Assembly (NCBI GenBank): GCA_902538705.1
Contig: CACBGD010000003.1
Span: 25,554 to 89,553, forward strand
Direction: 5' to 3'
Length of the DNA: 64,000 bases
Source of the DNA: an uncultured SAR86 cluster bacterium
Lineage (GTDB): Bacteria > Pseudomonadota > Gammaproteobacteria > Magnimaribacterales > D2472
The position numbers were made by a program, and so were the translations under genes. Every line of letters starts with the position of its first letter. Positions within the stretch are counted from its first letter, which is position 1. The notes under the pieces were generated by a model, which was not told the origin of the DNA, did no database searches, and worked only from the letters and a program-made list of their open reading frames with translations. Below are positions 21,229 through 30,391 of the stretch, in pieces.

Positions 21229-21696
21229 GGATTCCTTCGAAACCAGCCATCCATTTTTATCTGCATAGAGCCAAGAGTTTTCACTTAAAATAACACCACC
21301 AAAAATAACATCTTCTCCAAGAAAACCTTTGTCATTTTTTTTAGTCTTAGCTATTGTTGATCCAAGGGCTAGGATTCCTATGTCCATTTCCTTAAGAAGC
21401 TCAACGTCTCTTACATACCCGGCAACAAATATCCCATTCCATTCATTATCAATAGCTTTTTGAGCAATTTCATCTCCAATCATTGCCGCATGAGTAATTA
21501 AATTTGGGTTTATCACTAGCACCTTTCCCTTACCATTAGTGCCAAGTATTTCTTTCACTTTAGAATTATCATCATGACAGGTAACAGTTTTAATTTGTCC
21601 AAAAAAGGAGTCTCTATTTCCAAAAGATTTCATTGATTCAAATCCTTGAAAAACTTTTTTTTGATACTTATCTTTGAGATCTGGAGTTGAAAACAT
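21214..21696 (-). CDS. rraA: RraA-family protein (regulator of RNase E activity / HMG aldolase fold)
   Basis: TPDLKDKYQKK, GKVLVINPNLITHAAMIGDEIAQKAIDNEWNGIFVAGYVRDVELLKEMDIGILALGSTIAKT. Confidence 0.85.
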   Translation of the reverse strand: MFSTPDLKDKYQKKVFQGFESMKSFGNRDSFFGQIKTVTCHDDNSKVKEILGTNGKGKVLVINPNLITHAAMIGDEIAQKAIDNEWNGIFVAGYVRDVELLKEMDIGILALGSTIAKTKKNDKGFLGEDVIFGGVILSENSWLYADKNGWLVSKESLEVN

Positions 21697-21774
21697 TTTT
21701 AAATTATTACTGTTTTATATTTTCCATGCAAATAAAAAACTGGGTTAAAATAAATTTTAAAAACAGGAAAAAAA

Positions 21775-22929
21775 ATGAAATCACAAATTTGCGAATTATT
21801 AAATATAGAGTTTCCAATGGTTGCTTTTAGTCATTGTAGAGATGTTGTCGCCGCTGTTTCAAAAGCTGGAGGTATGGGAGTTTTGGGAGCTGTAGGACTC
21901 TCTCCAGAAAAGCTTGAGATTGAACTTAATTGGATAGATGAGCATGTTGATGGCAAACCATACGGAGTAGATGTCCTTGTACCTAATTCTTACGTTGGAA
22001 AGGGTGAAAATCTTACTACTGATGATCTAAGAGCCATGATTCCACAAGAACATAGGGAATTTAGAGCTGATGTCTTAGAAAAACATGATATAGAGGCAAA
22101 TGATTTGAGGTCTGATGCAAGCTCTCAAAGAACCGAGCAAAATTCTAACCAAGTCCTTGGAGCTGGTCTAGATGGAGCCAAAGAAGTGCTTGAAGTTGCT
22201 TTTTCACACCCTATAGGCCTTGTTGCAAATGCTCTTGGAGTTCCACCAAAATGGATGCTTGATATGGGCAAAGAACATAATGTTCCTGTTGCTGCGCTAA
22301 TTGGTGCAAAACAGCATGCAGTTAAGCAAGTTGAGGCTGGAGTAGACATTATTGTGGTATCAGGCACAGAGGGAGGCGGTCATTGCGGAAGCGTTTCAAC
22401 AATGGTTCTTGTTCCTGAAGTAAGAAGAGCACTAAAACCTTATGGAGATGTTCCCATTCTTGCCGCTGGAGGAATCTGCACTGGAGAACAAATGGCAGGA
22501 GTTATGGCGATGGGAGCTGATGGAGTGTGGTGTGCATCCGTATTTCTTCCAACAACAGAAGCTGAAACATCTGATAATGTTAAAGAAAAAATGATTGCTG
22601 CTTCATCAAGTCATACGGTTAGATCAAAAAGCAGAACTGGGAAGCATTCTAGACAGTTAAAATCCCCATGGGTTGATGCATGGGAATCAAAAGACGCACC
22701 AGAGCCCCTGCCTATGCCTCTTCAAACTATGGTGAGTGAGCCCGCTCTTAAAAAAGTAGCTGATCAAGCAGCAATTGGTCATGAAGGTGCAAAACAACTT
22801 GAAACCTACTGGGTTGGTCAAGGAATTGGGCTGGTAAATGAAACCTTAAGCGCTGGGCAAACTGTTCAAAAGTTTAAAGAGGAATTCGTTGAGTCTTATG
22901 AAAGAGTTAATAGTTTCTTTTCAGATTAA
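21775..22929 (+). CDS. Nitronate monooxygenase / 2-nitropropane dioxygenase family flavoprotein
   Basis: SKAGGMGVLGAVGLSPEKLE, VVSGTEGGGHCGSVSTMVLVPEVRRAL, PILAAGGICTGEQMAGVMAMGADGVWCAS. Confidence 0.88.
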   Translation: MKSQICELLNIEFPMVAFSHCRDVVAAVSKAGGMGVLGAVGLSPEKLEIELNWIDEHVDGKPYGVDVLVPNSYVGKGENLTTDDLRAMIPQEHREFRADVLEKHDIEANDLRSDASSQRTEQNSNQVLGAGLDGAKEVLEVAFSHPIGLVANALGVPPKWMLDMGKEHNVPVAALIGAKQHAVKQVEAGVDIIVVSGTEGGGHCGSVSTMVLVPEVRRALKPYGDVPILAAGGICTGEQMAGVMAMGADGVWCASVFLPTTEAETSDNVKEKMIAASSSHTVRSKSRTGKHSRQLKSPWVDAWESKDAPEPLPMPLQTMVSEPALKKVADQAAIGHEGAKQLETYWVGQGIGLVNETLSAGQTVQKFKEEFVESYERVNSFFSD

Positions 22930-22950
22930 AAAAATAATTGGTTCAGTTAA

Positions 22951-24891
22951 TTGATAAGCATTAAGAGTATATTTAAATATATATTTTATTTGCTGCTTTT
23001 ATTGTTAATAACTCTTTTGGTTCTTCTTTCTTTCAAACTTTTAAAACCTGTTGAGAAAATAAAAATAAATAGGGCCTTATCAGGTGAAGTTAATACCTTA
23101 AATATAGACGGGCAAGAATTTAGAGACCTGAATAAGAATGGGCAATTAGATAAGTATGAAGATCATAGAAATTTACCAGTTGATCGTACCAATGATCTTT
23201 TAAGAAAAATGACTCTTGAGGAGAAAGTTGGTCAAATGTTTCACCCTCCTTTTATTCTCAAGCCAGATCTATTGATGTTCCTTTATGAAATTGCAATAAG
23301 AGGGAATTCGTCAACGGAATCACAAATAATTTTTGATCATATCACTCATTTCAATCTTTATGGAAATCCTAGTCCAGTTGAGTTAGCAAAGAAGATAAAT
23401 TTTCTTCAAAAAACTGCATCTAAATCAAGATTAGGTATCCCAATAACAATCAGCTCAGATCCTATTCATGAAGTTCCAAAAGGTGGAGGTGTGGCATCTT
23501 TTTCTGTTGATGGTTTCTCAAAGTGGCCATCTCAATTAGGATTTGCTGCAACATCAAATCCAAAAATAATCAGAGAATTCGCAGAAATTGTTAGGGAGGA
23601 GTACTTAGCTGTAGGTATAAGAACAGCTTTACATCCAATGTCAGATCTAGCTACCGAACCAAGATGGGCTAGAAACTTTGGTACCTTTGGATCAAATGCT
23701 GAGATGTCTTCAAAAATGACCATCGAATACATGAATGGCTTTCAACAGAACTACATAAGCAATAAAAGCGTTTTGACAATGGTGAAACATTTTCCTGGGG
23801 GCGGACCACAAGAAAATGGACTTGATCCGCATCTTTTTAGTGGAAGAAACCAAATTTATCCTGGTAATAATTTTGAATATCACTTATCGCCCTTCCGTGA
23901 GGCAATAAAGAATAATCTTAAAGTTATTATGCCTTATTATGGTATTCCTGTTGGTCAAACAGATGAAGATGTTGCTATGGCTTTCAATAGTTATATTCTC
24001 AAAGATCTTCTTAGGGAAGAGCTAAACTTTGATGGAGTGATTTGTTCTGATTGGGGCATTATTACTGGAAGACATTGGGGAGTTGATGAGCTTTCAATTG
24101 AACAAAGGTATGAAAAGTCCATTAAAGCTGGAATCGATCAATACGGAGGTGAAAAGGATACAGACTATTTAATAGATCTCGTAAAAAATGGTCAAATTAC
24201 AGAAGTCAGAATTGATGAATCTGTAAGAAGAATTCTTTTAAATAAATTTGAATTAGGTCTTTTTGATAACCCTTATGTAAATGAGGAGCTTGTTCAGTAT
24301 AAAGTCAATACACAAGATAATATCGAAGCGGGCTTAGAGGCCCAGAGAAAATCGATAGTTCTACTAAAAAATAATGGAATATTGCCCCTAAAAAAAGGAT
24401 CGAAAATATTTGTCGATGGCCTAAGCAAAGAAGAAGCCAGAGAATTTGGTGAATTAGTAAAGGATCCAGATGATGCCGATGCAGTCATTATGTATATTCA
24501 TACTGTATTCAATGGGAATCAAGAATCTGGATTAAATAGAGCTTTTGATAACTTTCTTAGTAAATTGTTCCCGAATGGAGACTTAAATTTTAATAAAGAA
24601 ATAAATAAAAAAATTGAAGCCTACTCAAATGAAAAACAGCTAATTGTAGTTGTAGATCTCAATAGACCGGCTATTCTTAAAAGTATCAAGAAAAGCTCAT
24701 CAGGTCTAATTGGGACTTTTGGTGTTCAAGATCAGATAATTTTTGAGGGACTGTTTGGAAAATTTAATCCATCAGGTAAATTACCTTTTGAAATTCCGTC
24801 CTCAATGGAATCAGTACTTAATCAAAAGGAAGACTTACCAGATGACTCTGCAAACCCAACTTATGAATTTGGGTATGGGATTTCTTATTAA
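22951..24891 (+). CDS. Glycoside hydrolase family 3 (beta-glucosidase-like), membrane-anchored or exported
   Basis: TTG start; TM/signal segment; FRDLNKNGQLDKYEDHRNLPVDRTNDLLRKMTLEEKVGQMFHPP, VKHFPGGGPQENG, DGVICSDWGI catalytic Asp region. Confidence 0.88.
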   Translation: MISIKSIFKYIFYLLLLLLITLLVLLSFKLLKPVEKIKINRALSGEVNTLNIDGQEFRDLNKNGQLDKYEDHRNLPVDRTNDLLRKMTLEEKVGQMFHPPFILKPDLLMFLYEIAIRGNSSTESQIIFDHITHFNLYGNPSPVELAKKINFLQKTASKSRLGIPITISSDPIHEVPKGGGVASFSVDGFSKWPSQLGFAATSNPKIIREFAEIVREEYLAVGIRTALHPMSDLATEPRWARNFGTFGSNAEMSSKMTIEYMNGFQQNYISNKSVLTMVKHFPGGGPQENGLDPHLFSGRNQIYPGNNFEYHLSPFREAIKNNLKVIMPYYGIPVGQTDEDVAMAFNSYILKDLLREELNFDGVICSDWGIITGRHWGVDELSIEQRYEKSIKAGIDQYGGEKDTDYLIDLVKNGQITEVRIDESVRRILLNKFELGLFDNPYVNEELVQYKVNTQDNIEAGLEAQRKSIVLLKNNGILPLKKGSKIFVDGLSKEEAREFGELVKDPDDADAVIMYIHTVFNGNQESGLNRAFDNFLSKLFPNGDLNFNKEINKKIEAYSNEKQLIVVVDLNRPAILKSIKKSSSGLIGTFGVQDQIIFEGLFGKFNPSGKLPFEIPSSMESVLNQKEDLPDDSANPTYEFGYGISY

Positions 24892-26147
24892 ATAGAACCT
24901 TTTCTAGGAATAAACTCTAATACGGTTGCATTTATACAATATCTTGGCAATCCATTTGGGCCATCATCAAAAACATGACCTAGATGAATATCGGAAGATA
25001 CAGATCGAATTTCAGTTCTTTGCATGCCATAACTATTATCAGGTTTTTCATAAACTGAGCCCTCTACTGGTCTTGTAAATGAGAGCCATCCTGATCTTGA
25101 TACAAATCGATCTCTAGTATCAAATAGAGGCTCTCCACTTAGCTTATCTATAAATATGCCATCAGGAGTATTTTTAAAGATTTCATATTCCTTACAAAAT
25201 CTTGCATCAGTCCCATTATTAAATGCAACATCATATGCTTCTGTGTCTCCTAATTTAAATTTTCCAAGCATCAAATAGAAATTTTTTTGATCAATATAGC
25301 CTTGATGTGAAAAAACCTCTTTACCGTCTTCTAAGAAAATTACAGATGGAGTTGCCCAAGTAGGAGCATTAATTTCTAGGTCATGCAATTGATCGGATGT
25401 TCTATAAGACATCTGAATGCTTCCTTTGTATTCATTAGTTACATCAAGCTTTAGTTTCTCGCAATAGGGACAATAATTTTGCGAATCCAGGATCAATATT
25501 TGCTTCCCGATAAGCAAATCTTGATTGTCTAAAATATCTTTTTCTTTTTCATTGAATACAATGCCAGTTGATAAGTCTGGGCAATAACCATTAGGATTTT
25601 TCTTTAAATAATCCTGATGATAGTTTTCAGCTAAATAAAAGTTGTCTAATGGCTCTATAAGGGTGACTACTTTCCCATAACCCGCTTCAAAAAGAAGAGA
25701 TTGATACTCATTCAAAATATCTTCAGCAAGTTTTCTTTGAGTTTCATTCGAGAATAGGATCACTGATCTATACTGAGTTCCAATATCATTTCCTTGTCTA
25801 TTAAGTTGTGTTGGATCATGAGTTTCAAAGAAATGTTTTAGAATTTCATCAAGTGAAATTGCATTACTGTTAAAGGTTACTTTTACCACCTCTGCAAAAT
25901 TATTTTCATTATATTTGTTCTTAAGCTGGATGATAGATCTATAATTTGGACTTACTCCATACCCGTTCGCATAACCTGAAACTGCTTCAATAACTCCATC
26001 AAGGTATTCATATCCCTTTTCAGCGCCCCAAAAACAACCTGACCCGAGATGAATGGTTTGAATATGATTAGTTTTATTTGCATATACAAAAGAATTTGCA
26101 AATAGGATAAGTGAAAAAAATGTAATTAATCTAAGTTTCAGTTTCAT
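24888..26147 (-). CDS. Fusion peptide-methionine sulfoxide reductase: MsrA + Trx/Grx-like domain + MsrB
   Basis: Signal peptide; MsrA GSGCFWGAEKGYEYLDGV and YHQDYLKKNPNGYCPD; internal QNYCPYCEKLK thioredoxin-like segment; MsrB SGEPLFDTRDRF, SGWLSFTRPVEGSV, DIHLGHVFDDGPNGLPRYCIN. Confidence 0.92.
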   Translation of the reverse strand: MKLKLRLITFFSLILFANSFVYANKTNHIQTIHLGSGCFWGAEKGYEYLDGVIEAVSGYANGYGVSPNYRSIIQLKNKYNENNFAEVVKVTFNSNAISLDEILKHFFETHDPTQLNRQGNDIGTQYRSVILFSNETQRKLAEDILNEYQSLLFEAGYGKVVTLIEPLDNFYLAENYHQDYLKKNPNGYCPDLSTGIVFNEKEKDILDNQDLLIGKQILILDSQNYCPYCEKLKLDVTNEYKGSIQMSYRTSDQLHDLEINAPTWATPSVIFLEDGKEVFSHQGYIDQKNFYLMLGKFKLGDTEAYDVAFNNGTDARFCKEYEIFKNTPDGIFIDKLSGEPLFDTRDRFVSRSGWLSFTRPVEGSVYEKPDNSYGMQRTEIRSVSSDIHLGHVFDDGPNGLPRYCINATVLEFIPRKGSI

Positions 26148-26754
26148 ATTTAAAGCCTTTGCTTCTTATAAAAGCAGGTCTAGAGAACAGATTATCTGTC
26201 CATCGCTTAATATTTGGCTTAAATGCTTGCTCTATTCCTAAAGCTTCAGCAAGGTTGATTGCATAACTGACACATATATCAGCCAAGGTAAAACGGTTTG
26301 AACACAGATACTCCTTGTTATCTAGGGTTTTTTCTAAAAGTTTCAACCTTGAAACAAACCATCTGCTATATCCCTCTACTGCAGCATCAGCAACGCCTGG
26401 CTCTTGGAGTTTATATCTTAGAACAACAGTTTGTGGAAATGTCAGAGTCGCATCAGAATGAAATAGCCAATTTAAGTAATTTGGGTAATCATCTTCGTCG
26501 GGCATAACTTGAAGATCGCTTGGACCATATTTTTCTACTAAGTACTGAGAAATTGCAACAGATTCAGTCATTTTTACAGATCCATCAACCATGAATGGAA
26601 CAGTACCTAGCATGTTGGTTTCTAGATATTCTTTCATAAAAACTCTTGGTGGAAATGGCATCATTATCAACTCATAATCTAACCCCATTTCTTCTGCTGT
26701 CCAAATTGGTCTAACTCCTCTTGAATTCTCACAGCTATAAATCTTTATTGCCAT
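26131..26754 (-). CDS. Glutathione S-transferase family protein
   Basis: N-terminal Trx fold IKIYSCENSRGVRPIWTAEEMGLDYELI, TVPFMVDGSVKMTESVAISQYLVEKYG; GST_C region LADICVSYAI. Confidence 0.9.
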   Translation of the reverse strand: MAIKIYSCENSRGVRPIWTAEEMGLDYELIMMPFPPRVFMKEYLETNMLGTVPFMVDGSVKMTESVAISQYLVEKYGPSDLQVMPDEDDYPNYLNWLFHSDATLTFPQTVVLRYKLQEPGVADAAVEGYSRWFVSRLKLLEKTLDNKEYLCSNRFTLADICVSYAINLAEALGIEQAFKPNIKRWTDNLFSRPAFIRSKGFKYETET

Positions 26755-26808
26755 CTTAATTTCCTTATTTTTACTATTGTTAATATAATATCATCTCAAA
26801 ATTGCATT

Positions 26809-28467
26809 ATGAAAAATAAGAATTTAGCCCCCATTTTGAAATCAAACATTGATCAAAACTCCTCACAATTTCAAGAAAATAAAGAGGTAATGCTTAATAA
26901 ATTGGAATTTCTTGATGGTCTTCTAGATCAAGCAGAGCTTGGTGGAGGTAAACATCATCACGAAAGATTAGCAAAAAGAGGAAAAATGCCTGTCAGGCAA
27001 AGAGTAATGAAAGTCCTTGATCCTGATACGCCATTTCTTGAGATTAGTCCTTTTGCAGCATATGGAACTGACTATACAGTTGGTGGTGGTTGCGTTAGCG
27101 GAGTTGGAGTTATTGCAGGGGTTGAGTGTGTAGTATTTGCTAATGATCCGTCTGTCAAAGCTGGAGCAATGACAGTTTATGTTGGTGAAAAATGGGCAAG
27201 AGCGATTGAGATAGCAAGAGTTAATCAAATCCCATTCATAAGTTTTGTTGAGTCTGCTGGTGGGGACCTTAGCATGGGAACGGGAAGTAAAAGTGGGCAG
27301 GCTCCCATAGCACCTACCCTTCACACAACCCATTTTGCTGCCACGGGAAGATTTTTTTATGAAATGACTGAGCTGTCAAAATTGCGCATTCCCGTCATTT
27401 CTGTTGTTTTTGGGTCATCTACTGCTGGTGGCGCATATCAGCCAGGAATGTCAGATTACAATATCTTTATAAAAGACCAATCAAAAGTATTCCTTGCTGG
27501 ACCTCCTCTAGTAAAAATGGCTACTGGAGAGGAGTCTGATGATGAAACTCTTGGAGGTGCAAAAATGCATTCAGAGACCTCCGGCTTGTCAGACTATCTT
27601 GCTGAGGATGAGATGGATGCACTTAGGATTTGTAGAGAAGTTGTTTCACACCTAAATTGGGAAAAGAAAGGTCTTGGTCCCATAAAAGCATCTAAAAGTC
27701 CTAAATATGAACAAGATGATCTTCTTGGATTGATAAGCGAGGATTTGAAGTCTCCCGTTGATATAAGAGAGATTATTTCTAGAGTGACTGATGGTTCACA
27801 ATTTGAAGAATTCAAGCCTCTTTATGGTCAAACTATGATTTGTGGATGGGCTTGTATTCACGGCTATCAAGTTGGTGTGCTAGGAAATAATGGTCCAATT
27901 TATCCAGAATGTGCTGAAAAAGCAGCTAGCTTCATTCAGTTATGCAATAAAAGAGATATTCCATTGATCTTTTTACAAAATGTAACAGGGTTCTTGGTAG
28001 GTAAGGATTTTGAAAGGCAGGCAATCATTAAAAAAGGTTCGCAAATGATTAATGCTGTATCAAATTCAACAGTTCCTCATATAACCATAATTGTTGGTGC
28101 TTCATATGGTGCAGGAACTTACGCAATGTCTGGAAGAGCATATAACAATCGTTTTACCTTTTTGTGGCCGACTGCAAAAATTGCTGTGATGGGTCCAGAG
28201 CAAATCGCAGGAGTAATGTCTATAGTCAGGAAAGCGAAAGCAATGAGAACTGGCGAGAAATTTGATGAAAAAGCAGATGCAGAAATTGTAAAGATGGTTG
28301 AAGATGCTGCAGAGAGAATGTCACATGCATTAGTAGCAAGCAGTATGTTAACAGATGACGGAATAATTGATCCTAGAGATACAAGAAAGATAATTGCTTT
28401 TTGTTTGTCAATTTGTAACAACACTCCAATAGAGGGTGCCAAAGAGTATGGAGTGTTTAGATTGTAA
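26809..28467 (+). CDS. Acyl-CoA carboxylase carboxyltransferase (beta) subunit, AtuC/MccB-like
   Basis: HHERLAKRGKMPVRQRV, ESAGGDL, GSSTAGGAYQPGMSDYNIFIKDQSKVFLAGPPLVKMATGEE, NVTGFLVGKDFE, GASYGAGTYAMSGRAYNNRF. Confidence 0.92.
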   Translation: MKNKNLAPILKSNIDQNSSQFQENKEVMLNKLEFLDGLLDQAELGGGKHHHERLAKRGKMPVRQRVMKVLDPDTPFLEISPFAAYGTDYTVGGGCVSGVGVIAGVECVVFANDPSVKAGAMTVYVGEKWARAIEIARVNQIPFISFVESAGGDLSMGTGSKSGQAPIAPTLHTTHFAATGRFFYEMTELSKLRIPVISVVFGSSTAGGAYQPGMSDYNIFIKDQSKVFLAGPPLVKMATGEESDDETLGGAKMHSETSGLSDYLAEDEMDALRICREVVSHLNWEKKGLGPIKASKSPKYEQDDLLGLISEDLKSPVDIREIISRVTDGSQFEEFKPLYGQTMICGWACIHGYQVGVLGNNGPIYPECAEKAASFIQLCNKRDIPLIFLQNVTGFLVGKDFERQAIIKKGSQMINAVSNSTVPHITIIVGASYGAGTYAMSGRAYNNRFTFLWPTAKIAVMGPEQIAGVMSIVRKAKAMRTGEKFDEKADAEIVKMVEDAAERMSHALVASSMLTDDGIIDPRDTRKIIAFCLSICNNTPIEGAKEYGVFRL

Positions 28468-30389
28468 TGTTTGATTCAATTTTAGTTGCAAATAGAGGAG
28501 AAATTGCATTAAGGATAATGAGAACTGCTCAAGCAATGGGCATCCAAACTATTGCAATTTATGTTGACGCAGATAAGGATGCGCCTCATGTTAGATTTGC
28601 TGATAAAGCAGTACTTCTTCCAGATGGAGGATATCTTGATATAGATGCAGTTTTAGATGCAGCGCAAAAAAGTAATGCTGGCGCTATTCATCCAGGCTAT
28701 GGTTTCTTATCAGAAAATTCTGAATTCGCCAAAAGAGTCATTAAAGAAAAGATTATTTGGGTTGGTCCATCCCATAAAGTCATTTCTGTAATGGGTGATA
28801 AATTAAAAGCTAAAGAACTTGCTATAAAAGCTAGCGTTCCCACTCTTCCAATGACCTCAAATGAAAAAGAAGTCAAAAAAATTGGATATCCGCTTTTAAT
28901 AAAAGCAGCCGCAGGTGGAGGCGGAAAAGGAATGAGAGTAGTTACTGATAAAAAAGATCTTCAAGAGTCGCTTGAAGGTGCGAAAAGAGAAGCTTTATTA
29001 GGTTTTGGAGATGAGAGAGTTTTCATTGAAAGATATGTAGAAAAATCTCGACATATAGAAATCCAAATTCTTGGGGACTCACATGGAAATGTTATTCATC
29101 TTGGTGAAAGAGAATGCTCAATCCAAAGAAGACATCAAAAAATAATTGAGGAGTCTCCATCTCCGAGAATAACTGAAGAGATAAGATTCGCAATGGGTAA
29201 TGCAGCAGTTGATCTTGCAAAAAAAATAAAATACGAGTCTGCTGGAACTGTTGAATTTCTTTTTGATGATAAAAGTGGTGAATTTTGGTTCCTAGAGGTC
29301 AATACAAGACTGCAAGTTGAGCACCCAGTTACGGAAGAAGTTACCGGAATAGATTTAGTAGCTGAACAAATAAAAATTGCTAGAGGTGAAGAGCTACAGT
29401 ACTTGCAAGAGGACATTGAGTGGACAGGGTCCTCAATAGAGGCTCGTCTGTATGCTGAAAATCCAAATAATGATTTTTTACCTGAAACAGGAAAAATGTT
29501 TGCTTACGAACAAGCTGAAAATGATTTTATGACTAGGTGGGATTCTGGTGTTCATAAAGATTCAGTTATTGGTACTAACTTTGATCCGATGCTTGCAAAA
29601 GTTATTTCCTACGGTGAAACAAGGGAGGATGCTGCAAGAGTTTTAGCTAAATCTCTTGAAGACTCTCATATTGGCGGTGTTATTACTAATAAAGATTTTT
29701 TAATTGCAACACTAAGGTCTGATGAGTTTTTAAAAGGAAATACAACAACAGACTTCATAGAGAGAGTAAAACCATCAAGAGTAAAAAACCTTACTAATGA
29801 CGAGCTTAATCTTGCACTAACAGCTGCAGCCATGTGGAAACAAATGAGAAATAGAATCTCTTCAGATATTGCACCTTACATTCCATCTGGTTGGACAAAT
29901 GGAAGACTTCCAAACCCTAACATTACATTTCTCCTTGATGGTGAAGAAATATTCGTTGAATATAAGTTGATAAATAAAAATAAATTCCTTGTTTTCAATT
30001 CGGAAGTTGAAGTAGTTAATATTGATGATAAATATATAGATCTTGTTTTCGATGGTGTAAGAGTCAAATCTAGAATTTCTGAGGATGCTGAATTTATATT
30101 GGTTCATATCCCAAGTGGTGATGTATCTTTGGAAGTTAAACCTAGATTTTCAATGCCAGGTCTTGAGGTGCAAGCTGGTGGATTGGTAGCTCCAATGCCA
30201 GGCAAAGTAGTAGATTTAAAAGTAAAAAAAGGATCAAAGGTAAAATCTGGAGAGACTCTAGTAATTCTAGAGGCTATGAAAATGGAACATTCTATAAAGG
30301 CAAGTGAAGATGGAGTTATTTCTGATATTTTTATCAAGGAAAATGATCAGGTCGAGAATGGTGCCGTTTTGATGGTGGTTGATTCTTAA
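28467..30389 (+). CDS. Biotin carboxylase/BCCP (alpha) subunit of acyl-CoA carboxylase, AtuF/MccA-like
   Basis: LVANRGEIALRIMRTAQAMGI, KAAAGGGGKGMR, EVNTRLQVEHPVTE, C-terminal biotinylation LEAMKMEHSIKA. Confidence 0.95.
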   Translation: MFDSILVANRGEIALRIMRTAQAMGIQTIAIYVDADKDAPHVRFADKAVLLPDGGYLDIDAVLDAAQKSNAGAIHPGYGFLSENSEFAKRVIKEKIIWVGPSHKVISVMGDKLKAKELAIKASVPTLPMTSNEKEVKKIGYPLLIKAAAGGGGKGMRVVTDKKDLQESLEGAKREALLGFGDERVFIERYVEKSRHIEIQILGDSHGNVIHLGERECSIQRRHQKIIEESPSPRITEEIRFAMGNAAVDLAKKIKYESAGTVEFLFDDKSGEFWFLEVNTRLQVEHPVTEEVTGIDLVAEQIKIARGEELQYLQEDIEWTGSSIEARLYAENPNNDFLPETGKMFAYEQAENDFMTRWDSGVHKDSVIGTNFDPMLAKVISYGETREDAARVLAKSLEDSHIGGVITNKDFLIATLRSDEFLKGNTTTDFIERVKPSRVKNLTNDELNLALTAAAMWKQMRNRISSDIAPYIPSGWTNGRLPNPNITFLLDGEEIFVEYKLINKNKFLVFNSEVEVVNIDDKYIDLVFDGVRVKSRISEDAEFILVHIPSGDVSLEVKPRFSMPGLEVQAGGLVAPMPGKVVDLKVKKGSKVKSGETLVILEAMKMEHSIKASEDGVISDIFIKENDQVENGAVLMVVDS

Positions 30390-30391
30390 AA

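Noticed and set aside
22951-23200. DLNKNGQLDKYED in the GH3 protein as a possible novel dockerin or EF-hand fusion
   Set aside because: An FRDLNKNGxLDxYED segment before the catalytic domain is a familiar feature of bacterial GH3 enzymes.
26968-27333. 121-aa - strand ORF opposite the carboxyltransferase
   Set aside because: Antisense shadow; Cys/Asn/Ser-rich composition, no coherent fold.
28119-28442. 107-aa - strand ORF opposite the carboxyltransferase C-terminus
   Set aside because: Antisense shadow of a conserved coding region.
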